A stretch of 38,383 nt of DNA, taken from positions 1 through 38,383 of the forward strand of contig JAGWXX010000009.1 of the NCBI GenBank assembly GCA_018969685.1, written 5' to 3'. The stretch's first letter is position 1. The number at the start of each line of letters is the position of its first letter. A program made the translations under genes and the position numbers. Of this stretch, positions 23,681 through 32,956 are shown one piece after another. Origin of the DNA: Acidobacteriota bacterium (GTDB taxonomy: Bacteria; Actinomycetota; Acidimicrobiia; Acidimicrobiales; Ilumatobacteraceae). Below the pieces are notes generated by a model, which saw nothing but the letters and a program-made list of their open reading frames with translations, had not been told where the DNA came from and did not search any database.

Positions 23681-25866
23681 GCACGACGGCACGGGTGCTC
23701 CCGTGGCGCCGCCAGGCCGGAGTCGCCGACGACCTCCAGCCCGTGCTCGCGGCGTATCGGCAGCGCCATCCGAAGGGCGGCACGGAGGCGATCCGGGCGG
23801 CGTTCCACGCCGCCGAGGAGGCACACCGGCTCCAGTCGCGCATGAGCGGCGAGTCGTACATCAGCCACCCCATCGCCGTCGCCAGGGTGGTGGCGGAGCT
23901 GGGCCTCGACGAGGTGTCGATCGTGGCTGCGCTCCTGCACGACGCGGTGGAGGACACCGAGCTGACGCTGGAGGACGTGGAGGGCCGCTTCGGGCCGGAG
24001 GTCGCGTCGATCGTCGACGGCCTCACCAAGATCGAGCGGCTCGAGTCCGACGACCGGGAGGCGCGACAGGCCGCCACGATCCGCAAGATGCTCGTGGCGA
24101 TGTCCCGCGACATCCGCGTGCTGATCATCAAGCTGGCGGACCGTCTGCACAACATGCGGACGATCGCATCGGCGGCACCGGCCAAGCGCGAGCGCATCGG
24201 CCGGGAGACGCTCGAGATCTACGCCCCGCTGGCGCACCGGCTGGGGATGCAGGACATACGCCAGCAGCTCGAGGACCTCTCGTTTGCCGCGATGTATCCG
24301 AAGCGCTACGCGGAGCTCGACCACCAGGTCGCCACGCGCGCGCCGGAGCGCGACGTCTATCTCGCCAAGGCGCTGGGGCAGATCAACGGGTGGCTCGCCG
24401 ACGCCGGCATCCGGGCGGAGATGACCGCGCGGGGCAAGCACCTGTGGAGTCTCTACCAGAAGATGATGGACAAGGGCCGTGGATTCGACGAGATCTACGA
24501 CCTGATGGCGATCCGCATCGTGGTCGACAGCGTCCGCGACTGCTACGCGGCGCTCGGCTGCATCCACGCGAACTGGAAGCCCGTCGTCGGCCGCTTCAAG
24601 GACTACATCGCGATGCCGAAGTTCAACCTCTACCAGTCGCTGCACACGACCGTGATCGGCCCGCAGGGCAAGCCCATCGAGGTGCAGATCCGCTCGAGGG
24701 ACATGCACCGGCGCGCGGAGTGGGGCGTCGCCTCGCACTGGTCGTACAAGGAGGGTGGCGCGGACGCCGACTGGCTGGACCGCATCATCGACTGGCAGGA
24801 CGAGGTCAGCGACCCCCGGCAGTTCCTCGAGAGCCTGAAGACCGACCTCGAGCGCGACGAGGTCTTCGCGTTCACGCCGAAGGGCAGGGTGATCGCGCTC
24901 CCCGTCGGGTCGACACCGGTCGACTTCGCGTACTCGGTGCACACGGAGATCGGCCACCGCTGCGTCGGGGCGCGCGTCAACGGCAGGCTCGTCCCGCTGG
25001 AGACCCGGCTCTCGTCGGGGGACACGTGCGAGATCCTCACGACGTCGGACGACGGGGACGGTCCGCGCGAGGAGTGGCTCGAGTTCGTCGTCTCCCCGAA
25101 GGCGACGAGCAAGATCCGGCAGTGGATGGCGCGGGAGCGCAACGAGGACCTGCTCGACGCCGGCCGCGACGAGCTCGTCGCGGAGGTGGCGCGCCTCGGT
25201 GCGAACCCCGACGACGTGCTGTCCTCGCCCGCGCTCGACGACGAGGCGGCCTCGATGAACTACGCCGACCGCACGTCCCTGTACCGCGCGATCGGCGAGG
25301 GGCACGTTGCTGCACCCCTGGTCGCGTCGAGGCTCGTCAGGCTGGTCGAGGCGGAGGATGCATCCCTCCCGCAGCGCGCCGTGGCGCCCGTGGCGGCGTC
25401 GGGCATCAGGGTCGAGGGAATGGACGCGGCCGCGGTGCGGGTGGCGGAGTGCTGCGCGCCGCTGCTGGGCGACGACCTGCTGGCGCTCCACACGGGTGGC
25501 ACGGACGTCGTCGTCCACCGCGCCGACTGTCCGGACGGGATCGGCTCGGTGGTGGAGGGGCGTGGAAAGGTGGTCGACGCCGACTGGGCGGGCGGCCTCG
25601 CAGGGTCCGCCGTCACCGCGGTGGTCGAGGTCGTCGCGATCGACCGGTCGCGCCTGCTCCGGGACGTCGCCAACGCGCTCTCGGAGGAGCACGTCAACAT
25701 CGTCGCGTGCTCGACGCACACCGGCAACGACCGCGTCGCGCGGATGCGCTTCGAGTTCGAGCTCGCCGACCCGAGCCACCTCAAGTCCGTCCTCAGGACG
25801 ATCCGCCGGATCGACTCGGTCTACGACGCGTACCGGATCGGATCCATCGGGTCGGTCGCACCGTGA
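23677..25866 (+). CDS. rel: Bifunctional (p)ppGpp synthetase/hydrolase Rel
   Basis: This 729-residue cytosolic protein makes and degrades the alarmone (p)ppGpp. Domain order: HD hydrolase domain with HDAVEDT (His88, Asp89), synthetase domain with GKHLWSLYQKM, FDEIYDLMAIRIV and PKFNLYQSLHTTV, TGS domain (about 394-455, starting VFAFTPKG), a central helical/zinc-finger-like region with ECCAP (here AECCAPLLGDD), and a C-terminal ACT domain from about 646. The motif RFKD at 306-309 is the RXKD form found in bifunctional Rel enzymes; monofunctional RelA has EXDD. The complete HD motif agrees. The GTG start overlaps the small leader ORF, and the stop overlaps hisS (GTGA). Confidence 0.97.
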   Translation: MSTTARVLPWRRQAGVADDLQPVLAAYRQRHPKGGTEAIRAAFHAAEEAHRLQSRMSGESYISHPIAVARVVAELGLDEVSIVAALLHDAVEDTELTLEDVEGRFGPEVASIVDGLTKIERLESDDREARQAATIRKMLVAMSRDIRVLIIKLADRLHNMRTIASAAPAKRERIGRETLEIYAPLAHRLGMQDIRQQLEDLSFAAMYPKRYAELDHQVATRAPERDVYLAKALGQINGWLADAGIRAEMTARGKHLWSLYQKMMDKGRGFDEIYDLMAIRIVVDSVRDCYAALGCIHANWKPVVGRFKDYIAMPKFNLYQSLHTTVIGPQGKPIEVQIRSRDMHRRAEWGVASHWSYKEGGADADWLDRIIDWQDEVSDPRQFLESLKTDLERDEVFAFTPKGRVIALPVGSTPVDFAYSVHTEIGHRCVGARVNGRLVPLETRLSSGDTCEILTTSDDGDGPREEWLEFVVSPKATSKIRQWMARERNEDLLDAGRDELVAEVARLGANPDDVLSSPALDDEAASMNYADRTSLYRAIGEGHVAAPLVASRLVRLVEAEDASLPQRAVAPVAASGIRVEGMDAAAVRVAECCAPLLGDDLLALHTGGTDVVVHRADCPDGIGSVVEGRGKVVDADWAGGLAGSAVTAVVEVVAIDRSRLLRDVANALSEEHVNIVACSTHTGNDRVARMRFEFELADPSHLKSVLRTIRRIDSVYDAYRIGSIGSVAP

Positions 25867-27122
25867 GCGGGTTCACGACGAGCCCGGGCACCCGCGACAT
25901 CCTCCCGCCGGACGCCGGCAGGTGGCGGGCGTTCCAGGACGTGTTCGGGGAGGTCGCGGCCTCCCACGGGTACCGCTACCTGATCCCCCCGATGTTCGAG
26001 GATCTCGGCGTCTTCCTCCGGCTCGGCGAGGCCACCGACGTCGTCACGAAGGAGATGTACGACTTCGAGGACAAGGGCGGCCGACGGGTCGCGCTGCGCC
26101 CGGAGCAGACGGCGAGCGTGTGCCGCGCGTTCGCCCAGCACCGACCCGTGCCACCGTGGAAGGTCTGGTATGCCGGCCCGAACTTCCGCTACGAGAAGCC
26201 GCAGCAGGGCCGCTACCGGCAGTTCGACCAGGTCGGGGTGGAGCTGCTGGGCCCGTGCGATCCCGACGCGGACGCCGAGGTGATCGCGCTCGCGTGGGGG
26301 TTCTACCGCCGCCTCGGATTGCAGCAGATCGCGCTGTCGGTCAACACGCTCGGCGACGAGGGCGACCTCCAGCGCTACACGGCGGTCCTGCAGGCGTACC
26401 TCGCCGAGCGGCTCGACGAATTGAGCGAGGAATCGCGGGCGACGCTCAGCCGGAACCCGCTGCGCGTCCTCGATTCGAAGCGGCCGGCGGACGCCGCGGT
26501 CGTGGCCGGTGCGCCGCGCATCGTCGACCACGTCGGGGACGGCGCTCGGGCACACTTCGACCGGGTGCTCGCGACGCTCGGCGAGATCGGCATCCCGTAT
26601 GCGGTGGAGGACCGCCTCGTCCGGGGACTCGACTACTACCGGCACACCACGTTCGAGTTCGTCTCGACGGCACTGGACGCCGCGCACGTCGCGGTGGGTG
26701 GCGGCGGACGCTACGACGGGCTGGTCGAGGCGCTCGGCGGCCCGCCCACGCCGGGCGTGGGGTTCGCGCTCGGTCTCGACCGGACGCTGCTCGCATGCGA
26801 CGCCGAGGGGTGCTTCCCGGCGCCCGATCCCTCGGTGGACGTGTTCGTCGTCGACACGACCGGCGGGCGGGAGGCGGCGCTCGTCGCCGACGAGCTGCGC
26901 CGCGCGGGGCGTTCGGCCGACCGCGCGTACGAGCAGCGCAGCATGAAGTCGCAAATGAAGATCGCCGACCGGTCCGGGGCGCGCGTCGCGGTCATCGTGG
27001 GCACGGACGAACTGGCGTCCGGAACTATCGTCGTGCGGTCGATGAAGTCGGGGGAGCAGCGGACGGTGGCACGGTCGGAGATGGTCGGTGCAGTGGCGGC
27101 GTTCCTCGGGGGCGCGGCGTGA
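25863..27122 (+). CDS. hisS: Histidyl-tRNA synthetase
   Basis: This 419-residue class II synthetase charges tRNA-His. It begins with SPGTRDILPPDAGRW, motif 2 is the NFRYEKPQQGRYRQFDQVGVE block, the histidine-specific motif is LVRGLDYYRHTTFEF, and motif 3 is GVGFALGLDR. The C-terminal anticodon domain contains SMKSQMKIADRSGARVAVIVG. The GTG overlaps the rel stop; the rel-hisS-aspS order is the same as in M. tuberculosis. The end overlaps aspS by four bases. Confidence 0.97.
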   Translation: MSGFTTSPGTRDILPPDAGRWRAFQDVFGEVAASHGYRYLIPPMFEDLGVFLRLGEATDVVTKEMYDFEDKGGRRVALRPEQTASVCRAFAQHRPVPPWKVWYAGPNFRYEKPQQGRYRQFDQVGVELLGPCDPDADAEVIALAWGFYRRLGLQQIALSVNTLGDEGDLQRYTAVLQAYLAERLDELSEESRATLSRNPLRVLDSKRPADAAVVAGAPRIVDHVGDGARAHFDRVLATLGEIGIPYAVEDRLVRGLDYYRHTTFEFVSTALDAAHVAVGGGGRYDGLVEALGGPPTPGVGFALGLDRTLLACDAEGCFPAPDPSVDVFVVDTTGGREAALVADELRRAGRSADRAYEQRSMKSQMKIADRSGARVAVIVGTDELASGTIVVRSMKSGEQRTVARSEMVGAVAAFLGGAA

Positions 27123-28879
27123 CCGCGACGTCGATGCGCACGCACCTGTGCGGCGAGCTGCGCGAGGCGCACGCGGGATCCCGCGTCGTGCTGTGCGGAT
27201 GGATCGCCCGGCGCCGCGAGCACGGCGAGCACCTCGCCTTCCTCGACCTGCGCGACCATTCCGGCACGGTGCAGGCGGTCGTCGACGCGTCGGTCGACGC
27301 CCGCAGCGAGTGGGTCGTCCGCATCGAGGGCACGGTCGCGGCACGGCCGGAGGGGACGCGCAACGACCAGCTGGCGACGGGCGCGGTGGAGATCGTCGAC
27401 TGCGCCGTCGAGGTGCTGAACGAGGCCGAACCGCCTGCGTTCCCGGTCGACTCGCGCGCGGACGCGGTGGACGAGACGGTGCGCCTGCGCCACCGCTACC
27501 TCGACCTGCGGCGCGAGCGGATGCAGCGCAACCTCCGGCTCCGTGCGTCGGTGAACGCCGCGATCCGCGGCGCGATGGCGGGCCAGGGGTTCGTCGAGGT
27601 CGAGACGCCGATGCTCATGCCGAGCACGCCCGAGGGGGCCCGGGAGTTCCTCGTGCCGTCGCGCAAGGAGCCGGGCGCGTTCTACGCGCTGCCGCAGTCC
27701 CCGCAGCTGTGGAAGCAGCTGCTCATGGTCGCGGGGACCGACCGCTACTACCAGATCGCCCGCTGCCTCCGCGACGAGGACCTGCGCGCCGACCGTCAGT
27801 ACGAGTTCACGCAGCTGGACGCGGAGATGAGCTTCGTCGACGTGGACGACGTGCTCGCCGCGATCGGCGCCGCCGTGACCGCCGCCGCGACCGCTGCCAC
27901 CGGATCCGCACCGCCCCCCATCGAGCGCATCACGTGGCGCGAGGCGATGGAGCGGTTCGGGTCGGACAAGCCCGACCTGCGCTTCGGCCTCGAGCTGGTG
28001 GAGCTGACCGGGATCTTCTCCGCGACGGAGTTCAAGGCGTTCGCCGGTGCACCGTCGATCAAGGGCATCCGGGTCCCGGCCGCGGACCTGCCGGAGGCCG
28101 CGTCAGCGGGACGCGGGCGCCTCGACGCGCTCACCGACCGCGCCAAGCAGCTCGGGGCGAAGGGTCTCGTGTGGGTGAAGGTCGCCGCTGACGGTGGGCT
28201 CGAGTCGCCCGTGGCGAAGTTCCTGTCCGAGACCGAGCGCGCCGCGCTGGTGGCGGCCATGGGTGCGGTGCCCGGCGACCTCCTGCTCGTGGTCGCCGAC
28301 GAGTGGTCGACGACGTGCGAGGTGCTCGGGCAGCTGCGCAACGACCTGGCCCGCCCGCCGGTGCACGAGGGCCCGTACCGCTACGTGTGGGTGGTCGAGT
28401 TCCCGCTGTTCGTCGGCGTCAACGCGCAGACCGGGCGCCCCCAGCCCGGCCACCATCCGTTCTGCCACCCGCATCCGGATGACATCGACCGGCTGGAGTC
28501 CGATCCGATGTCCGTCCGCGCGCTCGCGTACGACCTGGTGCTCAACGGCTGGGAACTGGGCTCGGGCAGCATCCGGATCCACGAGCCGGAGCTCCAGCGG
28601 CGGGTGTTCCGGCACCTCGGCATCGCCGACGACGAGGCGGACCGCCGCTTCGGGTTCTTCCTGCAGCCGTTCCGCCACGGGGCACCGCCGCACGGCGGCT
28701 TCGCCTTCGGCATCGACCGGCTGGTGGCGATCCTCGCGGGCGAGGAGAACATCCGCGAGGTCATCGCGTTCCCCAAGCTGCAGTCCGGCGCCGACCCGAT
28801 GACGGGTGCACCGACGCCGGTCGCGGACGCGCAGCTGGGCGAGCTCGGGATCAGGACGCTCCCGAGGCCCGCGCGCTGA
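27119..28879 (+). CDS. aspS: Aspartyl-tRNA synthetase, probably non-discriminating (AspRS/AsnRS substitute)
   Basis: This 586-residue class IIb synthetase has the N-terminal OB anticodon domain (about 1-115), catalytic core with ATPEGAR-like STPEGAREFLVPSR, SPQLWKQLLMV, RDEDLRADRQYEFTQLDAEMSF, the bacterial GAD insertion (SIKGIRVPA and AKQLGAKGLVWVK) and motif 3 GFAFGIDRLV. In the anticodon domain it has RRREHG where E. coli has RRRDLG, and RPEGTRN where E. coli has RDEKNIN; His and Gly at these two places are linked to relaxed recognition of tRNA-Asn. GTG 27119 overlaps hisS; an ATG at 27134 aligns with the E. coli N terminus and is an alternative. Confidence 0.95.
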   Translation: MTATSMRTHLCGELREAHAGSRVVLCGWIARRREHGEHLAFLDLRDHSGTVQAVVDASVDARSEWVVRIEGTVAARPEGTRNDQLATGAVEIVDCAVEVLNEAEPPAFPVDSRADAVDETVRLRHRYLDLRRERMQRNLRLRASVNAAIRGAMAGQGFVEVETPMLMPSTPEGAREFLVPSRKEPGAFYALPQSPQLWKQLLMVAGTDRYYQIARCLRDEDLRADRQYEFTQLDAEMSFVDVDDVLAAIGAAVTAAATAATGSAPPPIERITWREAMERFGSDKPDLRFGLELVELTGIFSATEFKAFAGAPSIKGIRVPAADLPEAASAGRGRLDALTDRAKQLGAKGLVWVKVAADGGLESPVAKFLSETERAALVAAMGAVPGDLLLVVADEWSTTCEVLGQLRNDLARPPVHEGPYRYVWVVEFPLFVGVNAQTGRPQPGHHPFCHPHPDDIDRLESDPMSVRALAYDLVLNGWELGSGSIRIHEPELQRRVFRHLGIADDEADRRFGFFLQPFRHGAPPHGGFAFGIDRLVAILAGEENIREVIAFPKLQSGADPMTGAPTPVADAQLGELGIRTLPRPAR

Positions 28880-28881
28880 CG

Positions 28882-30126
28882 GTGCCGGACGACCTCTTCA
28901 CCGCGGCTGCGCGGGAGCGGATCGCCGCGAAGGCCCCGCTCGCGGCCCGGCTCCGGCCGCGGAGCCTCGACGAGGTGGTGGGGCAGGAGCACCTGGTGGG
29001 GCCGGGTGCGCCGTTGCGCGCGCTCATCGCCGCGGACCGGCTGTCGAGCACGATCCTGTGGGGTCCCCCGGGCACGGGCAAGACGAGCCTCGCCGAGGTC
29101 GTCGCGCGCAGCACCGACCGCGCGTTCGAGCGGCTCTCTGCCGTGACGTCGGGCGTCAAGGACGTCCGCGAGGCGATCGAGCGCGCCGTGCAGCGGCTCG
29201 GCACGGAGGGGCGCCGGACGATCGTCTTCGTCGACGAGATCCACCGGTTCTCCACGTCGCAGCAGGACGCGCTCCTCCCGGCCGTCGAGGACGGCACGAT
29301 CACGCTGATCGGCGCGACGACGGAGAACCCGTACTTCGAGGTCAACGCGCCGCTCCGCAGCCGCAGCACGCTCTTCCGGCTGGAGCCGCTCGGCGCGGCC
29401 GCCATCCGCACGCTCATCCAGCGGGGACTCGTGGCGGAGGCGGCCACCGTCGTGCCGGACGCGGTCGACGTCCTCGTCGCGCGGTGCTCGGGCGACGCGC
29501 GGAGCGCGCTGACCGCGCTCGAGGTGGCGTGCGCGCTCGCGGGCGGTGACACGGTCGGGCTCGCGCACGTCGAGGCCGCGCTCGGCGCGAGCGCGGTGCG
29601 CTACGGCCGGGACGACCACTACGACGTCGTCTCCGCCCTGATCAAGAGCATCCGTGGCAGCGACGGGGACGCGGGGATCTTCTGGCTGGCCCGCATGCTG
29701 GAGGCGGGCGACGACCCCCGGTTCATCGCGCGCCGGCTGGTGATCCTCGCCAGCGAGGACGTGGGACTCGCGGATCCGATGGCCCTCGTCGTGGCGGTCG
29801 CGGCGGCCCATGCGGTCGACCACGTCGGCATGCCCGAGGCGCAGCTCAACCTGGCGGAGGCCGTCGCCTACCTCGCCCGTGCGCCGAAGAGCAACGAGGT
29901 CGCCCGCGCCATCTGGACGGCGATGGACGACGTGCGGTCGGGGGTCGACACCGAGGTGCCGAACCACCTGCGCGACGCCCATTCGGCTGCGGCGACCGGG
30001 CAGGGCGCGGGATACCGCAGCCCCCACGACGGCCCGGTGGAACAGGAGCACCTTCCTGCGCAGACTGGGGGCCGGCCGGCACGACGGACCCCGTACCTGC
30101 GGGGACGGGACACGGGAGGACAGTGA
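28882..30126 (+). CDS. rarA: Replication-associated recombination protein A (MgsA/RarA AAA+ ATPase)
   Basis: This 414-residue AAA+ ATPase acts at stalled replication forks. LAARLRPRSLDEVVGQEHLVGPG opens the family core; Walker A is GPPGTGKTS, Walker B FVDEIHRFS, sensor 1 GATTENPYFEVN, and the arginine-finger region is APLRSRSTLF. The C-terminal oligomerisation region contains DDHYDVVSALIKSIRGSD, FIARRLVILASEDVGLADP and EAVAYLARAPKSNE. It is slightly shorter than the E. coli protein (447). GTG start lies two bases after aspS. The last 45 residues are rich in Gly, Pro and Arg and look unstructured. Confidence 0.95.
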   Translation: MPDDLFTAAARERIAAKAPLAARLRPRSLDEVVGQEHLVGPGAPLRALIAADRLSSTILWGPPGTGKTSLAEVVARSTDRAFERLSAVTSGVKDVREAIERAVQRLGTEGRRTIVFVDEIHRFSTSQQDALLPAVEDGTITLIGATTENPYFEVNAPLRSRSTLFRLEPLGAAAIRTLIQRGLVAEAATVVPDAVDVLVARCSGDARSALTALEVACALAGGDTVGLAHVEAALGASAVRYGRDDHYDVVSALIKSIRGSDGDAGIFWLARMLEAGDDPRFIARRLVILASEDVGLADPMALVVAVAAAHAVDHVGMPEAQLNLAEAVAYLARAPKSNEVARAIWTAMDDVRSGVDTEVPNHLRDAHSAAATGQGAGYRSPHDGPVEQEHLPAQTGGRPARRTPYLRGRDTGGQ

Positions 30127-30344
30127 TGCTTCGACGGATCGTCTGGTTCGTGCTCGGTGCGGCGGCCGGTCTGCTGGGTGCCCAGTACCTGCGGTCGAGG
30201 AGCCGCGACGGCTCGGCGGGAGCCGGGCAGCTCGCCACCGACCTGTTCGATGGCGCCGTCCGTCTCGTGGAGAAGGTCGGCGATGCGATCGGCGACCGGC
30301 GCGCAGGCGGCGTCGGCAGCGACTGGAGCGGCAAACCTTTCTAG
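30126..30344 (+). CDS. Small single-span membrane protein, DUF6167-like
   Basis: This 72-residue protein begins MLRRIVWFVLGAAAGLLGAQYLRSRSR: a basic N terminus, one glycine-rich membrane helix and an amphipathic C-terminal tail. It resembles the small DUF6167 proteins encoded just before alaS in Streptomyces, where MFRR.FWF..GAAAG is the typical opening; the resemblance is from memory of that family and has not been searched. The ATG at 30126 has GGAGGA five bases upstream, the best ribosome site in the region, and is preferred over GTG 30123. Its TAG stop is part of the alaS -10. Function unknown. Confidence 0.75.
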   Translation: MLRRIVWFVLGAAAGLLGAQYLRSRSRDGSAGAGQLATDLFDGAVRLVEKVGDAIGDRRAGGVGSDWSGKPF

Positions 30345-30347
30345 ACT
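30342..30347 (+). promoter_or_regulatory. -10 box of the alaS unit (leaderless)
   Basis: TAGACT ends eight bases before the alaS ATG and includes the TAG stop of the small membrane protein. GCGACT at 30319-30324, exactly 17 bases upstream, keeps the GAC core of a -35 hexamer. Confidence 0.6.
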
Positions 30348-30355
30348 GCGGCGGA

Positions 30356-32956
30356 ATGCCCTCCGCCCCCATCTCGTCCGCGAACCAGTTGCGCGAGGCG
30401 TTCCTCTCCTTCTTCGAGTCGAAGGGGCACTCGCGCGTCCGCTCCGCGAGCCTGATCCCGCACGACCCGACCGTGCTGTTCACCGTCGCGGGCATGGTGC
30501 CGTTCAAGCCGTTCTTCCTCGGCGACGAGGTGCCGCCGTACCGGCGCGCCGCCAGCGTGCAGAAGTGCGCGCGCGCAGGCGGCAAGCACAACGACCTCGA
30601 CGACGTGGGGCGCACCAAGCGGCACCTCGTGTTCTTCGAGATGATGGGCAATTTCAGCTTCGGCGACTACTTCAAGTCGGACGCGATCCCGTGGTCGTGG
30701 GAGCTGGTCACGGAGGTGTTCGGCTTCGACGGCGACCGGCTCTGGATCACGGTCCACCACAGCGACGACGAGGCGGAGCAGATCTGGCGCGACGTCGTCG
30801 GGGTGAGGCCGGACCGCATCCAGCGCCTCGGCGACGCCGACAATTTCTGGCAGATGGGGGAGTCCGGACCCTGCGGGCCGTGCTCGGAGATCCACATCGA
30901 CCGCGGCCCCGCATTCGGGCCCGACGGCGGCCCGCTGCACGACCCGAAGGGCGACCGGTTCCTCGAGTTCTGGAACCTCGTCTTCATGCAGTACAACCAG
31001 GACGCGTCCGGCGAGCGCACGCCCCTGCCGCGTCCCTCGATCGACACGGGTGCGGGCCTCGAGCGGATCCTCGCCCTGATGCAGGGCACCGATTCGATCT
31101 GGGAGACGGACGTGCTGTTCCCGCTGGTCGAGCGCGCGATGGGGCTCACGGGCGCGCGCTACGCACCCGGCGACTACGACGACCGCCAGAGCTTCAGCCT
31201 CCGCGTCCTCGCCGAGCACGCCCGTTCGTCGACGATGCTGATCGGCGACGGGGTGTTCCCGTCGAACGAGAACCGCGGCTACGTCCTGCGCCGGATCATC
31301 CGCCGTGCCGTGCGGCACGCGTACCTGCTCGGAACCGATGGCCAGGTGATGGCCGACCTCGCATCCACGGCGATCGGGACGATGGGTGGCGCCTATCCCG
31401 ACCTCGTCGAGCACCGCGACTTCATCTGCGACGTGCTGGACCGCGAGGAGCACAGGTTCCGCCAGACGCTGAAGACCGGCGTCGCCATCCTCGGCAGCGA
31501 GCTGTCGGGCGGCGCCCGCACGCTCGCCGGGTCCGCGGCGTTCATGCTGCACGACACCTACGGATTCCCCCTCGAGCTCACGCAGGAGATTGCGTCCGAA
31601 CAGGGCGTCGAGGTCGACGTCGCCGGATTCGAGCGCGAGATGGCCGTGCAGCGGGAGCGGGCGAAGAGCGCGCGCCGCGAGCACGCGACCGACGAGGCGG
31701 CCCAGCGCCACTGGCGCGACGTGCTCGACCGCCACGGGACGACGACGTTCACCGGCTATGAGCAGCTCTCGGGCGAGGCGACCGTGCTCGCCGCCGCGGC
31801 GCTCGCGGACGGGACGACCGAGGTCTTCCTCGACGTGAGCCCCTTCTACGCCGAGAGCGGCGGCCAGGTAGGCGACCGGGGCACGATCGACGGCCCTCGC
31901 GGCCGGATGGAGGTGCTGGACACGACCTTCGCGCTGCCGGGCCTCCGTCGGCACGTCGGGAGGGTGGTCGAGGGCGAGATCGCCGACGGCGACCGGGTCG
32001 TCGTGGCCGTCGACGCGGGTGCACGCGAGGCGACGAGGCGGAACCACACGGCCACGCACATCCTCCATTGGGCGCTCCGCCGCGTGCTCGGCGAGCACGT
32101 CAAGCAGGCCGGCTCGCTCGTCGCGCCGGACCGGCTGCGGTTCGACTTCTCGCACTACGCCGCCCTGACCGACGACGAGGTCGCCGCGATCGAGCGCGCC
32201 GCCAACAGCGAGGTACTCGGGAACGCGGCCGTCCGGGCGTACGAGACCGGCAAGGACGAGGCGATGAAGGCGGGCGCGATCGCGTTCTTCGGCGACAAGT
32301 ACGGCGACGTCGTGCGCGTGCTGGAGGCCGGCAATTCGGTCGAGCTCTGCGGCGGGACGCACGTCTCGGCGACCGGCGACATCGGCCTGATCAAGATCGT
32401 CGAGGAGTCGTCGATCGGCTCGAACCTCCGGCGCATCGAGGCCGTCACGGGCGAGAACGCGGTGCGCCACGTGCTCGGCACGTACGGACGGCTCGCGTCG
32501 GTCGCGGACGTCCTCGGCGCCACGGCGGGCGACGTGGAGGGTGCCGCGCGACGGCGCATGGACGAGATCAAGGAGCTGCAGGCCGAGGTGAAGCGGCTGC
32601 GCTCGGCGCAGGCCGTGCAGCGCGCGGGGGAGATCGCCGCGACCGCCGTGGGCGGCACCGTCGTGGCGCGCGTCGACGGACTCGCGCCGGGAGACCTCCG
32701 CGAGCTGGCGCTCGCCATCCGGCAGCGGCCCGGCGTATCGACCGTGGTCCTCGGCGGGGCGAACGACACGGGTGGCGCGAACCTGGTCGCCGCCGTGGCG
32801 ACCGGATCGGCGGTCGCAGCGGGCGACTTGATCCGCGACGCGGCCCGCGCCATCGGAGGTGGAGGCGGCGGCAAGGGCGACGTGGCCACGGCAGGCGGCA
32901 AGGACGCCGCCGGTCTCGACGCCGCGCTCGAGCTCGCGCGGGTGGCCGCCCGCTAG
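30356..32956 (+). CDS. alaS: Alanyl-tRNA synthetase
   Basis: This full-length 866-residue class II synthetase charges tRNA-Ala and edits Ser and Gly mistakes. The aminoacylation core starts with LREAFLSFFESKGH and includes SVQKCARAGGKHNDLDDVG, FFEMMGNFSFGDYF and DNFWQMGESGPCGPCSEI. The editing domain has HTATH (near residue 563) and CGGTHV, together the zinc-binding editing site. The C-terminal C-Ala domain ends with GGGGGGKGDVATAGGKDA. The start is an ATG eight bases after TAGACT. yqgF starts at the base after its stop. Confidence 0.97.
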   Translation: MPSAPISSANQLREAFLSFFESKGHSRVRSASLIPHDPTVLFTVAGMVPFKPFFLGDEVPPYRRAASVQKCARAGGKHNDLDDVGRTKRHLVFFEMMGNFSFGDYFKSDAIPWSWELVTEVFGFDGDRLWITVHHSDDEAEQIWRDVVGVRPDRIQRLGDADNFWQMGESGPCGPCSEIHIDRGPAFGPDGGPLHDPKGDRFLEFWNLVFMQYNQDASGERTPLPRPSIDTGAGLERILALMQGTDSIWETDVLFPLVERAMGLTGARYAPGDYDDRQSFSLRVLAEHARSSTMLIGDGVFPSNENRGYVLRRIIRRAVRHAYLLGTDGQVMADLASTAIGTMGGAYPDLVEHRDFICDVLDREEHRFRQTLKTGVAILGSELSGGARTLAGSAAFMLHDTYGFPLELTQEIASEQGVEVDVAGFEREMAVQRERAKSARREHATDEAAQRHWRDVLDRHGTTTFTGYEQLSGEATVLAAAALADGTTEVFLDVSPFYAESGGQVGDRGTIDGPRGRMEVLDTTFALPGLRRHVGRVVEGEIADGDRVVVAVDAGAREATRRNHTATHILHWALRRVLGEHVKQAGSLVAPDRLRFDFSHYAALTDDEVAAIERAANSEVLGNAAVRAYETGKDEAMKAGAIAFFGDKYGDVVRVLEAGNSVELCGGTHVSATGDIGLIKIVEESSIGSNLRRIEAVTGENAVRHVLGTYGRLASVADVLGATAGDVEGAARRRMDEIKELQAEVKRLRSAQAVQRAGEIAATAVGGTVVARVDGLAPGDLRELALAIRQRPGVSTVVLGGANDTGGANLVAAVATGSAVAAGDLIRDAARAIGGGGGGKGDVATAGGKDAAGLDAALELARVAAR

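Noticed and set aside
22189-25779. A 1196-codon open frame on the minus strand across secD, secF and rel
   Set aside because: It lies antisense to three well-recognised genes and its translation is rich in Arg, His, Asp and Val without any domain, as expected from GC-rich coding shadow.
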